Source of the DNA: Clostridia bacterium
GTDB taxonomy: Bacteria > Bacillota > Clostridia > Oscillospirales > Acutalibacteraceae
Reading direction: 5' to 3'
NCBI GenBank assembly: GCA_017416765.1
Contig: JAFQBE010000024.1
Coordinates: 96,208-160,207, forward strand
DNA length: 64,000 nt
Made by a program: the position numbers and the translations under genes. Positions 26,125-33,889 of this stretch are shown piece by piece. Below the pieces are notes generated by a model. The model made no database searches, was not told where the DNA came from, and saw nothing but the letters and a program-made list of their open reading frames with translations. Position 1 is the stretch's first letter; each line of letters begins with the position of its first letter.

Positions 26125-27291
26125 ATGTACGAAGCACAAATCAAAGAAGCTGCCGCCAAATACGAAACACTCCTTCGCGAACAACTTGAAAGAAACGAAA
26201 GAATCAAATCAATCGGCGATTTCACCGACTACGCAAAGCTTGATAAAATAGTTATCGGTATCTGCGGCGGTGACGGAATCGGTCCGATAATCTGTAAAGA
26301 GGCAGAAAGAGTCCTTCGCTACATGCTAGCTGACGAAGTTGCAAGCGGCAAGGTAGAATTTAAGGAAATCGACGGTCTTACAATTGAAAACCGCGTTGCA
26401 GTAAACAAGGCAATTCCCGACGATGTTATGGAAGAGCTCAAGGCCTGCCATGTAATTCTCAAGGGTCCGACAACTACACCACAGGCAGGTGACCCGTGGC
26501 CCAATATTGAAAGCGCAAATGTTGCAATGAGAAAGGCTCTTGACCTTTTCTGCAACCTTCGCCCCGTTAAAATTCCCGAAGAAGGCATTGACTGGGCATT
26601 CTTCCGTGAAAACACAGAGGGTGCATATGCAGTAGGCTCAAAGGGTGTTAATGTAACAGACGAGCTTGCAACAGACTTTGTTGTTACCACAACAGAGGGT
26701 ACAGAGCGTATTGCCCGCCTTGCATACAACTATGCAAGAGCAAACGGCAAAGAAAGAGTATCCATTATCACAAAGGCAAACATCATCAAAACCACTGACG
26801 GTAAGTTCCTTAATATCTGTAAGAAAATCGGCGAAGAATACCCCGAAATCATAACAGATGAATGGTATATTGACATTACAACAGCAAAGCTTATTGACCC
26901 CAAGCGCCGCAAGGATTTCAAGGTATTTGTTCTTCCCAACCTTTACGGCGATATCATAACTGACGAAGCTGCTGAATTCCAGGGCGGCGTAGGCACAGCA
27001 GGCAGCGCAAACATCGGTAAAAAATACGCTATGTTTGAAGCTATCCACGGTTCAGCCCCCAGAATGATTAAGGAAGGCAGAGGCGCATACGCTGACCCCT
27101 GCTCAATGCTCAGAGCGGCTGTCATGCTCCTTTCTCACATCGGCTTTGTTGACAAGGCAAACGCCCTTGAAGCCGCACTTGACAAGTGCATGATTACAGA
27201 AAAGAAGCTTGTTATCACAGGACGCGACGACGGCTGCACCTGCAGCGAGTTCGGCGATTACCTGATGGAAACAGTTGAAGCAATGAACTGA
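26125..27291 (+). CDS. icd: Isocitrate dehydrogenase (isocitrate/isopropylmalate dehydrogenase family)
   Basis: A 388-residue decarboxylating dehydrogenase. A family-specific N-terminal extension of about 40 residues precedes KIVIGICGGDGIGPIICKEA. Substrate residues lie in the WAFFRENTEGAYA segment; the catalytic Lys and Tyr regions are around ITKANIIK; metal-binding Asp residues are in LYGDIITDEAAEFQGGVGTAGSANIG; the cofactor loop is EAIHGSAPRM. Adjacency to aconitase makes isocitrate the likely substrate rather than isopropylmalate. NAD or NADP use cannot be decided by eye. The ribosome site is weak (AAAGGA inside the end of the aconitase gene), suggesting coupling. Confidence 0.88.
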   Translation: MYEAQIKEAAAKYETLLREQLERNERIKSIGDFTDYAKLDKIVIGICGGDGIGPIICKEAERVLRYMLADEVASGKVEFKEIDGLTIENRVAVNKAIPDDVMEELKACHVILKGPTTTPQAGDPWPNIESANVAMRKALDLFCNLRPVKIPEEGIDWAFFRENTEGAYAVGSKGVNVTDELATDFVVTTTEGTERIARLAYNYARANGKERVSIITKANIIKTTDGKFLNICKKIGEEYPEIITDEWYIDITTAKLIDPKRRKDFKVFVLPNLYGDIITDEAAEFQGGVGTAGSANIGKKYAMFEAIHGSAPRMIKEGRGAYADPCSMLRAAVMLLSHIGFVDKANALEAALDKCMITEKKLVITGRDDGCTCSEFGDYLMETVEAMN

Positions 27292-27304
27292 TTACAATAA
27301 CTTT

Positions 27305-27344
27305 CAATGCCCCTTGCAGTTTATAAAAATTGCAAGGGGCATTG
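27305..27344. terminator. Bidirectional terminator after icd
   Basis: CAATGCCCCTTGCA (27305-27318) pairs perfectly with TGCAAGGGGCATTG (27331-27344), then TTTATT. It also serves the convergent XRE-TPR gene. Confidence 0.85.
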
Positions 27345-27348
27345 TTTA

Positions 27349-28425
27349 TTATCCGAGTGCTTTCAATATTTCTTTAAATTCATTTAAGGATTTAAAATCT
27401 TCTGACAAAGGATACGTTTCAGTCAAAAGCATTTTAAATCTGTTTTGGGCTTTATATGTACTTCCGAGAGTATCTTTATTAAATTTCTTACCGTTAAACA
27501 GTTCAGAATTTAAAACTGTTATTTTATCAAGGCTATCAAATTGCGCCGCCAATTCTGCACACTTTTTGAAGCTTAAAAGTGCCTTTTCATTATCGCCGTT
27601 TTTATGGCAGTAAACACCGAGATAACCGTATTTATAAATTACAGCCTGCCACATTTTACTGTAATTCCCATCATCATAAATAAAATTCAACAAATCAATT
27701 TCTTTTTCAAGCATTTTGATTTTAAAAGCATAATCAAATTCATCATTGAAAAGATAGTAATGGCTTAAAGTATTGCTAAACAATAAAAGCTCTTCTTCTA
27801 ACGCTTTAATCATTTTGGTTTTATGCTGCGGATGATTTACGGGATAATAAAATGAAAACATTTCTGCACTGTCCCTCATACGGGGCATATCCTCAATATA
27901 CTTTTCACACAGCTCAAACGGCACTTGTTCATCGCTTTGAGTAGTAAGAGTATGATAGTAAGAAATAACAGCGCGTTTTGCAGTAATGCGGATTTTATCA
28001 ACAGTACAGTTTTTCTGTATGTTATCATAAATTGTCATAACTTCGTTTTCGCTTTTCTTTGTCGGACTAACCATAACAAGGCAGGCAAGATAACGAATCA
28101 GAACTCTGAAATCATTAGGATATTTTTCTTTCAAAACCTTTATCAATTCCCACATAAGTTTGTAATCTGTGAGATTATCATATTTTTCAATTCCGTTTAT
28201 GATTTCTTTTTCATTTTCAGATTTATTTATACCAAGCAAACAATCTACGCTCACTTTAAAAAAGCCTGCAATATCCGGCAGAGTACAAATATCCGGGTAT
28301 GTTTCCCCTCTCTCCCATTTGCTAATGGTCTGAAAGGATACATTTAAGCAATCGGCTAAATTTTCCTGTGTAAGCTTTCTTTTTTGTCTTAATTCTCTTA
28401 AATTTTCGCCAAAATAAATATTCAT
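27349..28425 (-). CDS. XRE regulator with TPR-like C-terminal domain
   Basis: A 358-residue regulator. The HTH (about residues 1-65) has LRELRQKRKLTQENLADCLN and FQTISKWERGETYPD. The rest is helical with repeating hydrophobic spacing and Tyr/Cys/Ala-rich pairs (YLGVYCHKNGDNEKALLSFKKCAEL), fitting tetratricopeptide repeats. Such proteins in Clostridia are often stand-alone regulators or peptide-pheromone receptors of the RRNPP type. No small peptide gene is evident next to it. GGTGAT lies upstream of the ATG. Confidence 0.82.
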   Translation of the reverse strand: MNIYFGENLRELRQKRKLTQENLADCLNVSFQTISKWERGETYPDICTLPDIAGFFKVSVDCLLGINKSENEKEIINGIEKYDNLTDYKLMWELIKVLKEKYPNDFRVLIRYLACLVMVSPTKKSENEVMTIYDNIQKNCTVDKIRITAKRAVISYYHTLTTQSDEQVPFELCEKYIEDMPRMRDSAEMFSFYYPVNHPQHKTKMIKALEEELLLFSNTLSHYYLFNDEFDYAFKIKMLEKEIDLLNFIYDDGNYSKMWQAVIYKYGYLGVYCHKNGDNEKALLSFKKCAELAAQFDSLDKITVLNSELFNGKKFNKDTLGSTYKAQNRFKMLLTETYPLSEDFKSLNEFKEILKALG

Positions 28426-28539
28426 ATGTTATCACCATAAAATTATATTCAACTGCGCCGTTGTAACAATATATTATCGAAAACCTCTGTTGATAGCAAT
28501 AACTTATACATAGAAGTAAATTCTCTTAACAATAGAAAG

Positions 28540-28569
28540 CTTCCCTTGCACAGTCCTGCACAAGGGAAG
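28540..28569 (-). terminator. Terminator of the sigma/anti-sigma operon
   Basis: CTTCCCTTG (28540-28548) pairs with CAAGGGAAG (28561-28569). On the minus strand the hairpin is followed by CTTTCTATT. Confidence 0.7.
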
Positions 28570-28577
28570 TATCATTT

Positions 28578-29105
28578 TTAGTATTCTGCCGCTACTGTTG
28601 TAGGAACATATTCATCATCGCTGTCATTGAGTATTAAATCAACTTCTGCCGCTTCGGAGTTTTCGGATTTATCGTTGATTATTACCGTACCGAAGTGGAT
28701 ATCGCCATCGGTGTCCGAGCCGTCAATTTCAAATTCAATCTTTGAATAAGAGTCTCCGTTGGGCTCAGTTACCGAAATCTCACCAACAAAATAGGTGCTG
28801 CCGTCTTCGCCCGTATGCTCTTCAACATTTACGTCAACATCGACCGCTTCTCCGTTGACAAAAACATGAACCTTTTTTGAAAATGTTTCAGCAACATTCG
28901 AAATAGCTTCGGTTACTGCACCGTCGGTTGCCGCATTAGCAACAACACCCAGTGTACACAGTATAACAGCTATTGCCGCCATACACGAAACAAATCTTTT
29001 TGCAGTTGTTTTTTGCTTTTTATCAGTCATCTCCATTATCCTTTCCAATGAATTATCGGAAGGACGGATTTGTGAAAAAGCGCTTTTATAATCAGTCCTG
29101 TTCAT
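28578..29105 (-). CDS. Probable membrane anti-sigma factor
   Basis: A 175-residue protein encoded with the sigma gene below; its start lies inside the end of that gene (14-base overlap). The first 36 residues are cytoplasmic and hydrophilic (IRPSDNSLERIMEMTDKKQK), one membrane helix follows (about residues 37-58), and the outer part is strongly acidic, rich in Asp and Glu, with beta-strand character (VNGEAVDVDVNVEEHTGEDG). Position, topology and coupling suggest an anti-sigma factor. It lacks the Cys/His ZAS motif, so the contact with sigma is of another kind. Confidence 0.65.
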   Translation of the reverse strand: MNRTDYKSAFSQIRPSDNSLERIMEMTDKKQKTTAKRFVSCMAAIAVILCTLGVVANAATDGAVTEAISNVAETFSKKVHVFVNGEAVDVDVNVEEHTGEDGSTYFVGEISVTEPNGDSYSKIEFEIDGSDTDGDIHFGTVIINDKSENSEAAEVDLILNDSDDEYVPTTVAAEY

Positions 29106-29583
29106 TTATCCAATCATCTCCCAATTCTTCTTTTAATTTTTCTCTTGCACGGCTGAGCCTGGTTTTTACTGCGTTTTCCTTGATTTTTAAATTCTTAGCA
29201 ATATCTCTTACGCTCATATCCTCGTAATAAAACAAGTGTATTACCGTGCGGTACTTTTTAGGTAAATTCATAACAGCGTTGAACAAATCCTGCTGTGCCT
29301 GCGTTTCAAAGCTGTCAGGTGAAACCAATACACAATCATCAATATCCGTATGGTTTCTGAACAGCGACTTTATGTAGTTTTTGCTTTCGTTAACGCAAAC
29401 AAAAGTCAGCCACTTATCAATATGTGCGTTATCTTCAAAAGGTTTTGCTTGCCTCCATAATTTCAAAAAAACATTATGCATTATATCTTCCGAATCGCAT
29501 GTGTTTTTTGTAAATGATAAAGCTATAAGATATATCCTTTGGCTGTTACGCTTTACTGCCGATTCAAATTCATCGCCTGTCAT
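29092..29583 (-). CDS. ECF RNA polymerase sigma factor
   Basis: A 163-residue sigma factor. The start at 29583 is chosen over a frame opening 33 bases earlier because GGTGA lies at suitable spacing. Region 2 includes NTCDSEDIMHNVFLKLWRQ, and region 4 is LPKKYRTVIHLFYYEDMSVRDIAKNLKIKENAVKTRLSRAREKLKE cut at the usual length. It directs transcription of envelope-response genes under control of the coupled membrane protein. There is no clear autoregulated promoter motif that I can name. Confidence 0.9.
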   Translation of the reverse strand: MTGDEFESAVKRNSQRIYLIALSFTKNTCDSEDIMHNVFLKLWRQAKPFEDNAHIDKWLTFVCVNESKNYIKSLFRNHTDIDDCVLVSPDSFETQAQQDLFNAVMNLPKKYRTVIHLFYYEDMSVRDIAKNLKIKENAVKTRLSRAREKLKEELGDDWINEQD

Positions 29584-29649
29584 TATTTCACCAACTTTAC
29601 TGAAAGGTCCTTTCACCTATATAACAATTCAAAGCGCAAAAAGGTTACA

Positions 29650-29677
29650 AAAAACTCCTCCGAAAAACGAAGGAGTT
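29650..29677 (-). terminator. Terminator of the lipase gene
   Basis: AACTCCT (29653-29659) pairs with AGGAGTT (29671-29677); on the minus strand a run of T follows. Confidence 0.75.
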
Positions 29678-29688
29678 GATTGAATATT

Positions 29689-30630
29689 TTATTTTTCAAG
29701 CTGTTTATCGCACCATGCGAGAATATCTTCCATAACCGTTTGTCTGTCAAGCTCGTTAAGGATTTCGTGGCGGTCGCCGGAATAAAGCTTGATTGAAGCC
29801 TTTTCATGCCCTGTCTTTTTAAGGTCTTTATAAACCTGCTTAACGCCTTTTCCGTATTCACCTACAGGGTCAGCATCACCAGCGATAAGAAACATCGGTA
29901 AATCTTTACGCACACCTTTATACCAAGATTTGCCTGAAACAAATTTAAGCACAGTAAATAAATCTCGGTAGCCGCAGGCTGTAAACAAAAAGCCGCAGTA
30001 TTTATCGGCAACATATTTATCAACAATGTCATTATCCTTGGTAAGCCAGTCAAAATCTGTTCTTACGGGCTTAATCTTTTTATTATAGGCACCGAAAGCG
30101 ATTGTATTAATAAATTCGCTGCGGTATTTATTGCCCTTGCTTTTTGCTATTGCATCGGCAATTTTAATTGCTATGCCTGCGGCGGGGTTAGTACCGCTTG
30201 TACCGCAAAAAACAGCCGCGGTCAGCTTTATACCGTGAATTTTTGTATATGCCCTTGCAATAAATGAACCCATGCTGTGACCGAAAAGAATTACGGGCTT
30301 ATTGCCGAATTCTTCCTTTGCGTATTCGGTTATGGTGTTTACATCTTCAACAAGGTTTCTCCAACCTGCTCTTTCGCCGAAATAGCCCAAATCATCATCG
30401 CTGTTGACTGATTTGCCGTGGCCTGCATGGTCATGAATAAAAACAGCATAACCGTTTTCTGCCATAAATGTACAGAATTCATCATAGCGTTCCTTGTGTT
30501 CTGCCATGCCGTGTGCAATCTGAAAAATTGCATTGACATTTGCCTTTACAACGGGAGAATATAAAAAGCCTTTGACTGTAATACCGGGAAGTGCGGAGCT
30601 TACTGAAAACTCGGTTCTTTCAGTTTTCAT
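29689..30630 (-). CDS. Alpha/beta hydrolase, monoacylglycerol lipase/lysophospholipase family
   Basis: A 313-residue cytoplasmic serine hydrolase. The oxyanion segment is FQIAHGMAEHKERYDEF; the nucleophile elbow is VILFGHSMGSFIA; the acid is in FLIAGDADPVGEY; the His is in LYSGDRHEILNE. These match the lysophospholipase/YtpA branch (Hydrolase_4), which deacylates monoacylglycerols and lysophospholipids. It is transcribed alone from the promoter at 30663-30691. Confidence 0.9.
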   Translation of the reverse strand: MKTERTEFSVSSALPGITVKGFLYSPVVKANVNAIFQIAHGMAEHKERYDEFCTFMAENGYAVFIHDHAGHGKSVNSDDDLGYFGERAGWRNLVEDVNTITEYAKEEFGNKPVILFGHSMGSFIARAYTKIHGIKLTAAVFCGTSGTNPAAGIAIKIADAIAKSKGNKYRSEFINTIAFGAYNKKIKPVRTDFDWLTKDNDIVDKYVADKYCGFLFTACGYRDLFTVLKFVSGKSWYKGVRKDLPMFLIAGDADPVGEYGKGVKQVYKDLKKTGHEKASIKLYSGDRHEILNELDRQTVMEDILAWCDKQLEK

Positions 30631-30662
30631 AGGACAACCACCTTATAAATGTAATTTTTTAC

Positions 30663-30691
30663 AGTATATCATAAAAACAAAGATTTGTAAA
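30663..30691 (-). promoter_or_regulatory. Promoter of the lipase gene
   Basis: Minus-strand TTTACA (30691-30686), 17-base spacer ending TGA, TATACT (30668-30663). Confidence 0.7.
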
Positions 30692-30717
30692 ATATTATTT
30701 CTATATGAATACTCCGG

Positions 30718-30746
30718 TTGAAAAAACAAATAAAATGTGGTAAACT
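30718..30746 (+). promoter_or_regulatory. Promoter of the TagB-like/GNAT pair
   Basis: TTGAAA (30718-30723), 17-base spacer ending TGG, TAAACT (30741-30746), about 32 bases before the TTG start. Confidence 0.7.
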
Positions 30747-30777
30747 GTAAAGCAAATAACAAAACGGAGAAAAACGC

Positions 30778-32172
30778 TTGAACATAAAAGCCAAAATCAA
30801 AAACAGCAAAAATATTTCAAATATCTTTTATTTTGTAAGAAGCCTTAAATTAAGGCTTAATTTGTGTTGCAAGAAATTAACAAGCGATAAACTCCGCAGC
30901 TTCACCCATTACGATTTATACTGCACTAAGGTTTACGGCAAGGAAAAGCACAAGCTTTTTGCTGAAAGCATACACAAAACAGCACTTGAAAGCATTTCAG
31001 CAAAAGAAAAAATTAAAATCGGCTTTGTCGTTTATTCGGCAGATATGTGGTCATGCAGTAAGCTGTATTCACTTTTTGAAGCAGACAGCCGCTTTGAACC
31101 TTTTATTATTGTTTGCTCAATGAAGAACGAAACAAAGCAGGCTGAAGCAAATAACTATAATAAAGCGCTTGATTTTTTTACAAACGGCGGATACCGTACT
31201 GTAGCGGCAGCAGACTGTAAAAGCGCACTTTCTGACTGCGGTGACCCCGATATTCTTATTTACCTTACCCCATACACATCAGTACTTACTCCGGGTTGCT
31301 TCAATATTTCAAACATTCCGCTTGATAAACTGACAGTGTATATTCCTTACAGCATCATAGTATCCGGCAACGAAAGTTTACTTGAAAACCCGACAATTAA
31401 CCTTGCGTGGAAGTTTTTCTGTGAAAGCAGGACTTACCTTGAACTAATGCGCGAAAAATCCCCCTTTGGCGGTTACAATACCGTTTACACAGGCTTTCCG
31501 GGCATAGATGCACTGATTGAAGGCAACGGCGACAAGCAAATTTTCAAAGCAGAAAGCACAATGAAAAAAATTATTTATGCTCCGCATTTTTCGGTAGGTA
31601 ACGAAGGAATAGGATATTCAACCTTTGCACAAAACCACAAATTCATGCTCGAGCTTGCAAAAGCTACAAAAGACAGAGTTTCGTGGGTAATAAAGCCTCA
31701 TCCCAGACTTAAAACAGAATGTGTCAAGTTCGGTGTTTTTGAAAGCGAAGAAGGCTTTGACGAATATATTTCCGCATGGGATAATTTACCGAATGCAAAA
31801 TCCGTTTTCGGCGGCGGATACAATGACCTTTTTGCAGAATCGGATGCGATAATTTTAGACAGCGCATCTTTCCTTGCAGAATACCAGTTTACAGGCAATC
31901 CCCTTTTATTCCTTACAAATTCAAGGCAGAAATTCAACAGCTTCGGTCAGGCTGTGCTCAACACCGCTTACAAGGCTGACGGCAGCAATTTTAATGCAAT
32001 TGAACACTTTGTAACCGATACGGTATTAAATTCTGAAGACCCGATGAAAACTGTAAGAAAAGAATTTTTTGACACACAGTTAAACTATGTTAAACACAAC
32101 GGCGGCTTGAATGCAAGCGAAAAAATATACAGCATTATCAAAAATGAGGTCTGCAATGGAAATAACAATTAA
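30778..32172 (+). CDS. CDP-glycerol glycerophosphotransferase-like (TagB/TagF fold) protein
   Basis: A 464-residue protein starting at TTG with CGGAG 8 bases upstream. A basic N-terminus leads into a first Rossmann-like half (KIKIGFVVYSADMWSCSKLY). The second half contains KIIYAPHFSV, WVIKPHPRL and the late motif AIILDSASFLAEYQFTGNPLLF, as in teichoic-acid glycerophosphotransferases. The HGxxxK box of true TagF is not obvious, so donor and acceptor may differ. There is no membrane helix; attachment would be peripheral. It overlaps the GNAT gene by 17 bases. A role in surface polymer or capsule synthesis is probable. Confidence 0.72.
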   Translation: MNIKAKIKNSKNISNIFYFVRSLKLRLNLCCKKLTSDKLRSFTHYDLYCTKVYGKEKHKLFAESIHKTALESISAKEKIKIGFVVYSADMWSCSKLYSLFEADSRFEPFIIVCSMKNETKQAEANNYNKALDFFTNGGYRTVAAADCKSALSDCGDPDILIYLTPYTSVLTPGCFNISNIPLDKLTVYIPYSIIVSGNESLLENPTINLAWKFFCESRTYLELMREKSPFGGYNTVYTGFPGIDALIEGNGDKQIFKAESTMKKIIYAPHFSVGNEGIGYSTFAQNHKFMLELAKATKDRVSWVIKPHPRLKTECVKFGVFESEEGFDEYISAWDNLPNAKSVFGGGYNDLFAESDAIILDSASFLAEYQFTGNPLLFLTNSRQKFNSFGQAVLNTAYKADGSNFNAIEHFVTDTVLNSEDPMKTVRKEFFDTQLNYVKHNGGLNASEKIYSIIKNEVCNGNNN

Positions 32173-32773
32173 AGAGCGTACAGAAGATATCAGCTTTGAA
32201 GAAATTGCAAAGCTTGTGCGCAAAGCATATTCCGTGTGGGATGAAAAGGGTTATGATTATGCAGCACGCAACTACACCGCGGAAGATATTGAGCGCGTTT
32301 CCAAGGGCGGTACAGTACTTATTGCCCTTGCGGACGGTAAAGCCGTAGGTACTCTTATATACTATCTCGGCAGAAAATACAAAGACCTTGGCACAGTGAA
32401 CAGCGTACATTCGCACATTGCGGCAGTTTTACCTGAATACAAAGGTAACAGAATTGGCAGAATGCTTTTTGAAAAAATGTTTACTGATGCAAAAAAAGCA
32501 GGCTGCGGCGAATATGTCGGCGACACCTGTGCAGAAAACAAGAAGCTGCTTGAGTGGTACAAAAGAATGGGCTGTGAAGTTGTAAGCTACACTTCTTTTC
32601 CTAACACAAGCTACTATTCCGTTGTATTTTTAAAGCCGCTCAATAATAAATACAGTAAAGCTTTTTATATTTCACACAGAATTAAAGGCTGGATTAAAAC
32701 TCACCTGCTTTATAATGCAGACGGCTCATACAGACTGCTTGCCAGACTTTTAAGAAAATTAAAAAACATATAA
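32156..32773 (+). CDS. GNAT-family N-acetyltransferase
   Basis: A 205-residue acyltransferase with start at 32156 after GAGGT, overlapping the preceding gene. The GNAT core covers about residues 1-150: the AcCoA loop is VLPEYKGNRIGRMLFEKM (Q/RxxGxG/A variant) and the last strands are VGDTCAENKKLLEWYKRMGCE. A basic C-terminal tail of about 45 residues is extra. Coupling to a TagB-like transferase suggests it acetylates a sugar or nucleotide precursor of the same polymer. Confidence 0.85.
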   Translation: MEITIKERTEDISFEEIAKLVRKAYSVWDEKGYDYAARNYTAEDIERVSKGGTVLIALADGKAVGTLIYYLGRKYKDLGTVNSVHSHIAAVLPEYKGNRIGRMLFEKMFTDAKKAGCGEYVGDTCAENKKLLEWYKRMGCEVVSYTSFPNTSYYSVVFLKPLNNKYSKAFYISHRIKGWIKTHLLYNADGSYRLLARLLRKLKNI

Positions 32774-32780
32774 AAACTTA

Positions 32781-32808
32781 ACGGACAGCTTATTCTGATA
32801 GGCTGTCC
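32781..32808. terminator. Bidirectional terminator
   Basis: CGGACAGC (32781-32788) pairs with GCTGTCCG (32801-32808); on the minus strand it runs into TTAAGTTTTT, so it ends mainly the sialidase-like transcript. Confidence 0.75.
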
Positions 32809-32824
32809 GCTAATATTTATGCTT

Positions 32825-33796
32825 TTATTTGATTTTAATTTTCGCAAATACAATGCGTTTTCTGTTCCATGTATATGAAACGAGCAGTTCATTGCCGTTT
32901 GCAACAATTGCAGGATATGAATATTCGCCGGGCATGCTTTCAAGCACAACGCCCATATCCCATGTTTTGCCGTTATCCTTTGAAGCAACAACGGTAAGCG
33001 GTGTACGCTCGCCCCAGTTTTCCTTTACCGGATTTGAAATGAGGTACAAAGTGCCATCATCGGTCTTTGCAACGTCAATGCCGCTGTTGTTATTGAAAAG
33101 CCCTGTTTTATATGCCTTGCACCAGGTTTTGCCGCCGTCTGTTGAATCGCTGCGGAAGATATAGCGTGCATTAGTGCGAAGAAGCATATGAACGGTATCG
33201 GGTTCAGACTCCCAGAGTGTGGGCTGAATCATACCGACAGTTTTGCCGTAACGCTTGGGACGCTCGATAAAATCTGTCTTTTCCCAGGTTTTCATATCAT
33301 CATCGGAAATATCTGCAAAGCTCTTCCAATCCTTATTCTTTTCCGAAGATGAAGGAGCAACAATTCTACCGCTCATAAGGCGGATAGCCTTGTTTTTAAC
33401 CGGACCTCTGCCGCCGCATGTATCACCCTCAACAAGTTCTTTGGGTTCAGACCATGTTCTGCCGCAATCGGTTGAAGTAACAAAATAGGTCTGCCAATCT
33501 GCAATTTCTTTACCTACTTTAAAGAAAAGAACTACTGTTCCGTCTTCCTTTTTGTAAAGCACGGGATTCCAGTGGGCTATATTCTCTGCCGCGCTTATTC
33601 TTTCGGGCTTTGACCAGCCCTTTGAATTGCGGCGGGAATACCAGATATCAACATCATCAGCTTTTTCATGCTTGCCGCCGAACCATGCACAAAGAATTTC
33701 ACCGTTATCCATCATAACCAATGTCGAGGCATGGCTTGACGGAGTGGGTTTATTCTTATCGTCAATTATAAATTCTTTGATTACTTCTGTTTTCAC
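32825..33796 (-). CDS. Sialidase-like six-bladed propeller (exo-alpha-sialidase family, cytoplasmic)
   Basis: A 323-residue protein. GTG at 33796 is taken as the start because GAGGTGA lies 6 bases upstream; a GTG at 33805 is part of that site. Three Asp-box repeats are visible (STDCGRTW, STDGGKTW, SKDNGKTW), one per blade. The N-terminus (PTPSSHASTLVMMDNGEILCAWFGG) and RPKRYGKTVGMIQPTLWE match bacterial BNR-type exo-sialidases, often annotated GH33-like. There is no signal peptide, so it would act on imported sugars or on something else than sialic acid. The Arg triad is not clear by eye. Confidence 0.8.
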   Translation of the reverse strand: MKTEVIKEFIIDDKNKPTPSSHASTLVMMDNGEILCAWFGGKHEKADDVDIWYSRRNSKGWSKPERISAAENIAHWNPVLYKKEDGTVVLFFKVGKEIADWQTYFVTSTDCGRTWSEPKELVEGDTCGGRGPVKNKAIRLMSGRIVAPSSSEKNKDWKSFADISDDDMKTWEKTDFIERPKRYGKTVGMIQPTLWESEPDTVHMLLRTNARYIFRSDSTDGGKTWCKAYKTGLFNNNSGIDVAKTDDGTLYLISNPVKENWGERTPLTVVASKDNGKTWDMGVVLESMPGEYSYPAIVANGNELLVSYTWNRKRIVFAKIKIK

Positions 33797-33814
33797 AAAA
33801 ATCACCTCTGGAAA

Positions 33815-33843
33815 ATGATAACAAAGTTAATCAATAAAATCAA
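33815..33843 (-). promoter_or_regulatory. Promoter of the sialidase-like gene
   Basis: Minus-strand TTGATT (33843-33838), 17-base spacer ending TGT, TATCAT (33820-33815); the leader is only about 15 bases. Confidence 0.65.
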
Positions 33844-33889
33844 GCATTTTAACATTCTTGTACGCATATTTTTATTCAGAGGTGCTTGT

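Noticed and set aside
24179-27291. Possibility that the pair is leucine-pathway LeuCD/LeuB
   Set aside because: The aconitase has both large and swivelling domains in one chain with aconitase motifs, and the dehydrogenase has an N-terminal extension unlike LeuB; isocitrate is the more likely substrate.
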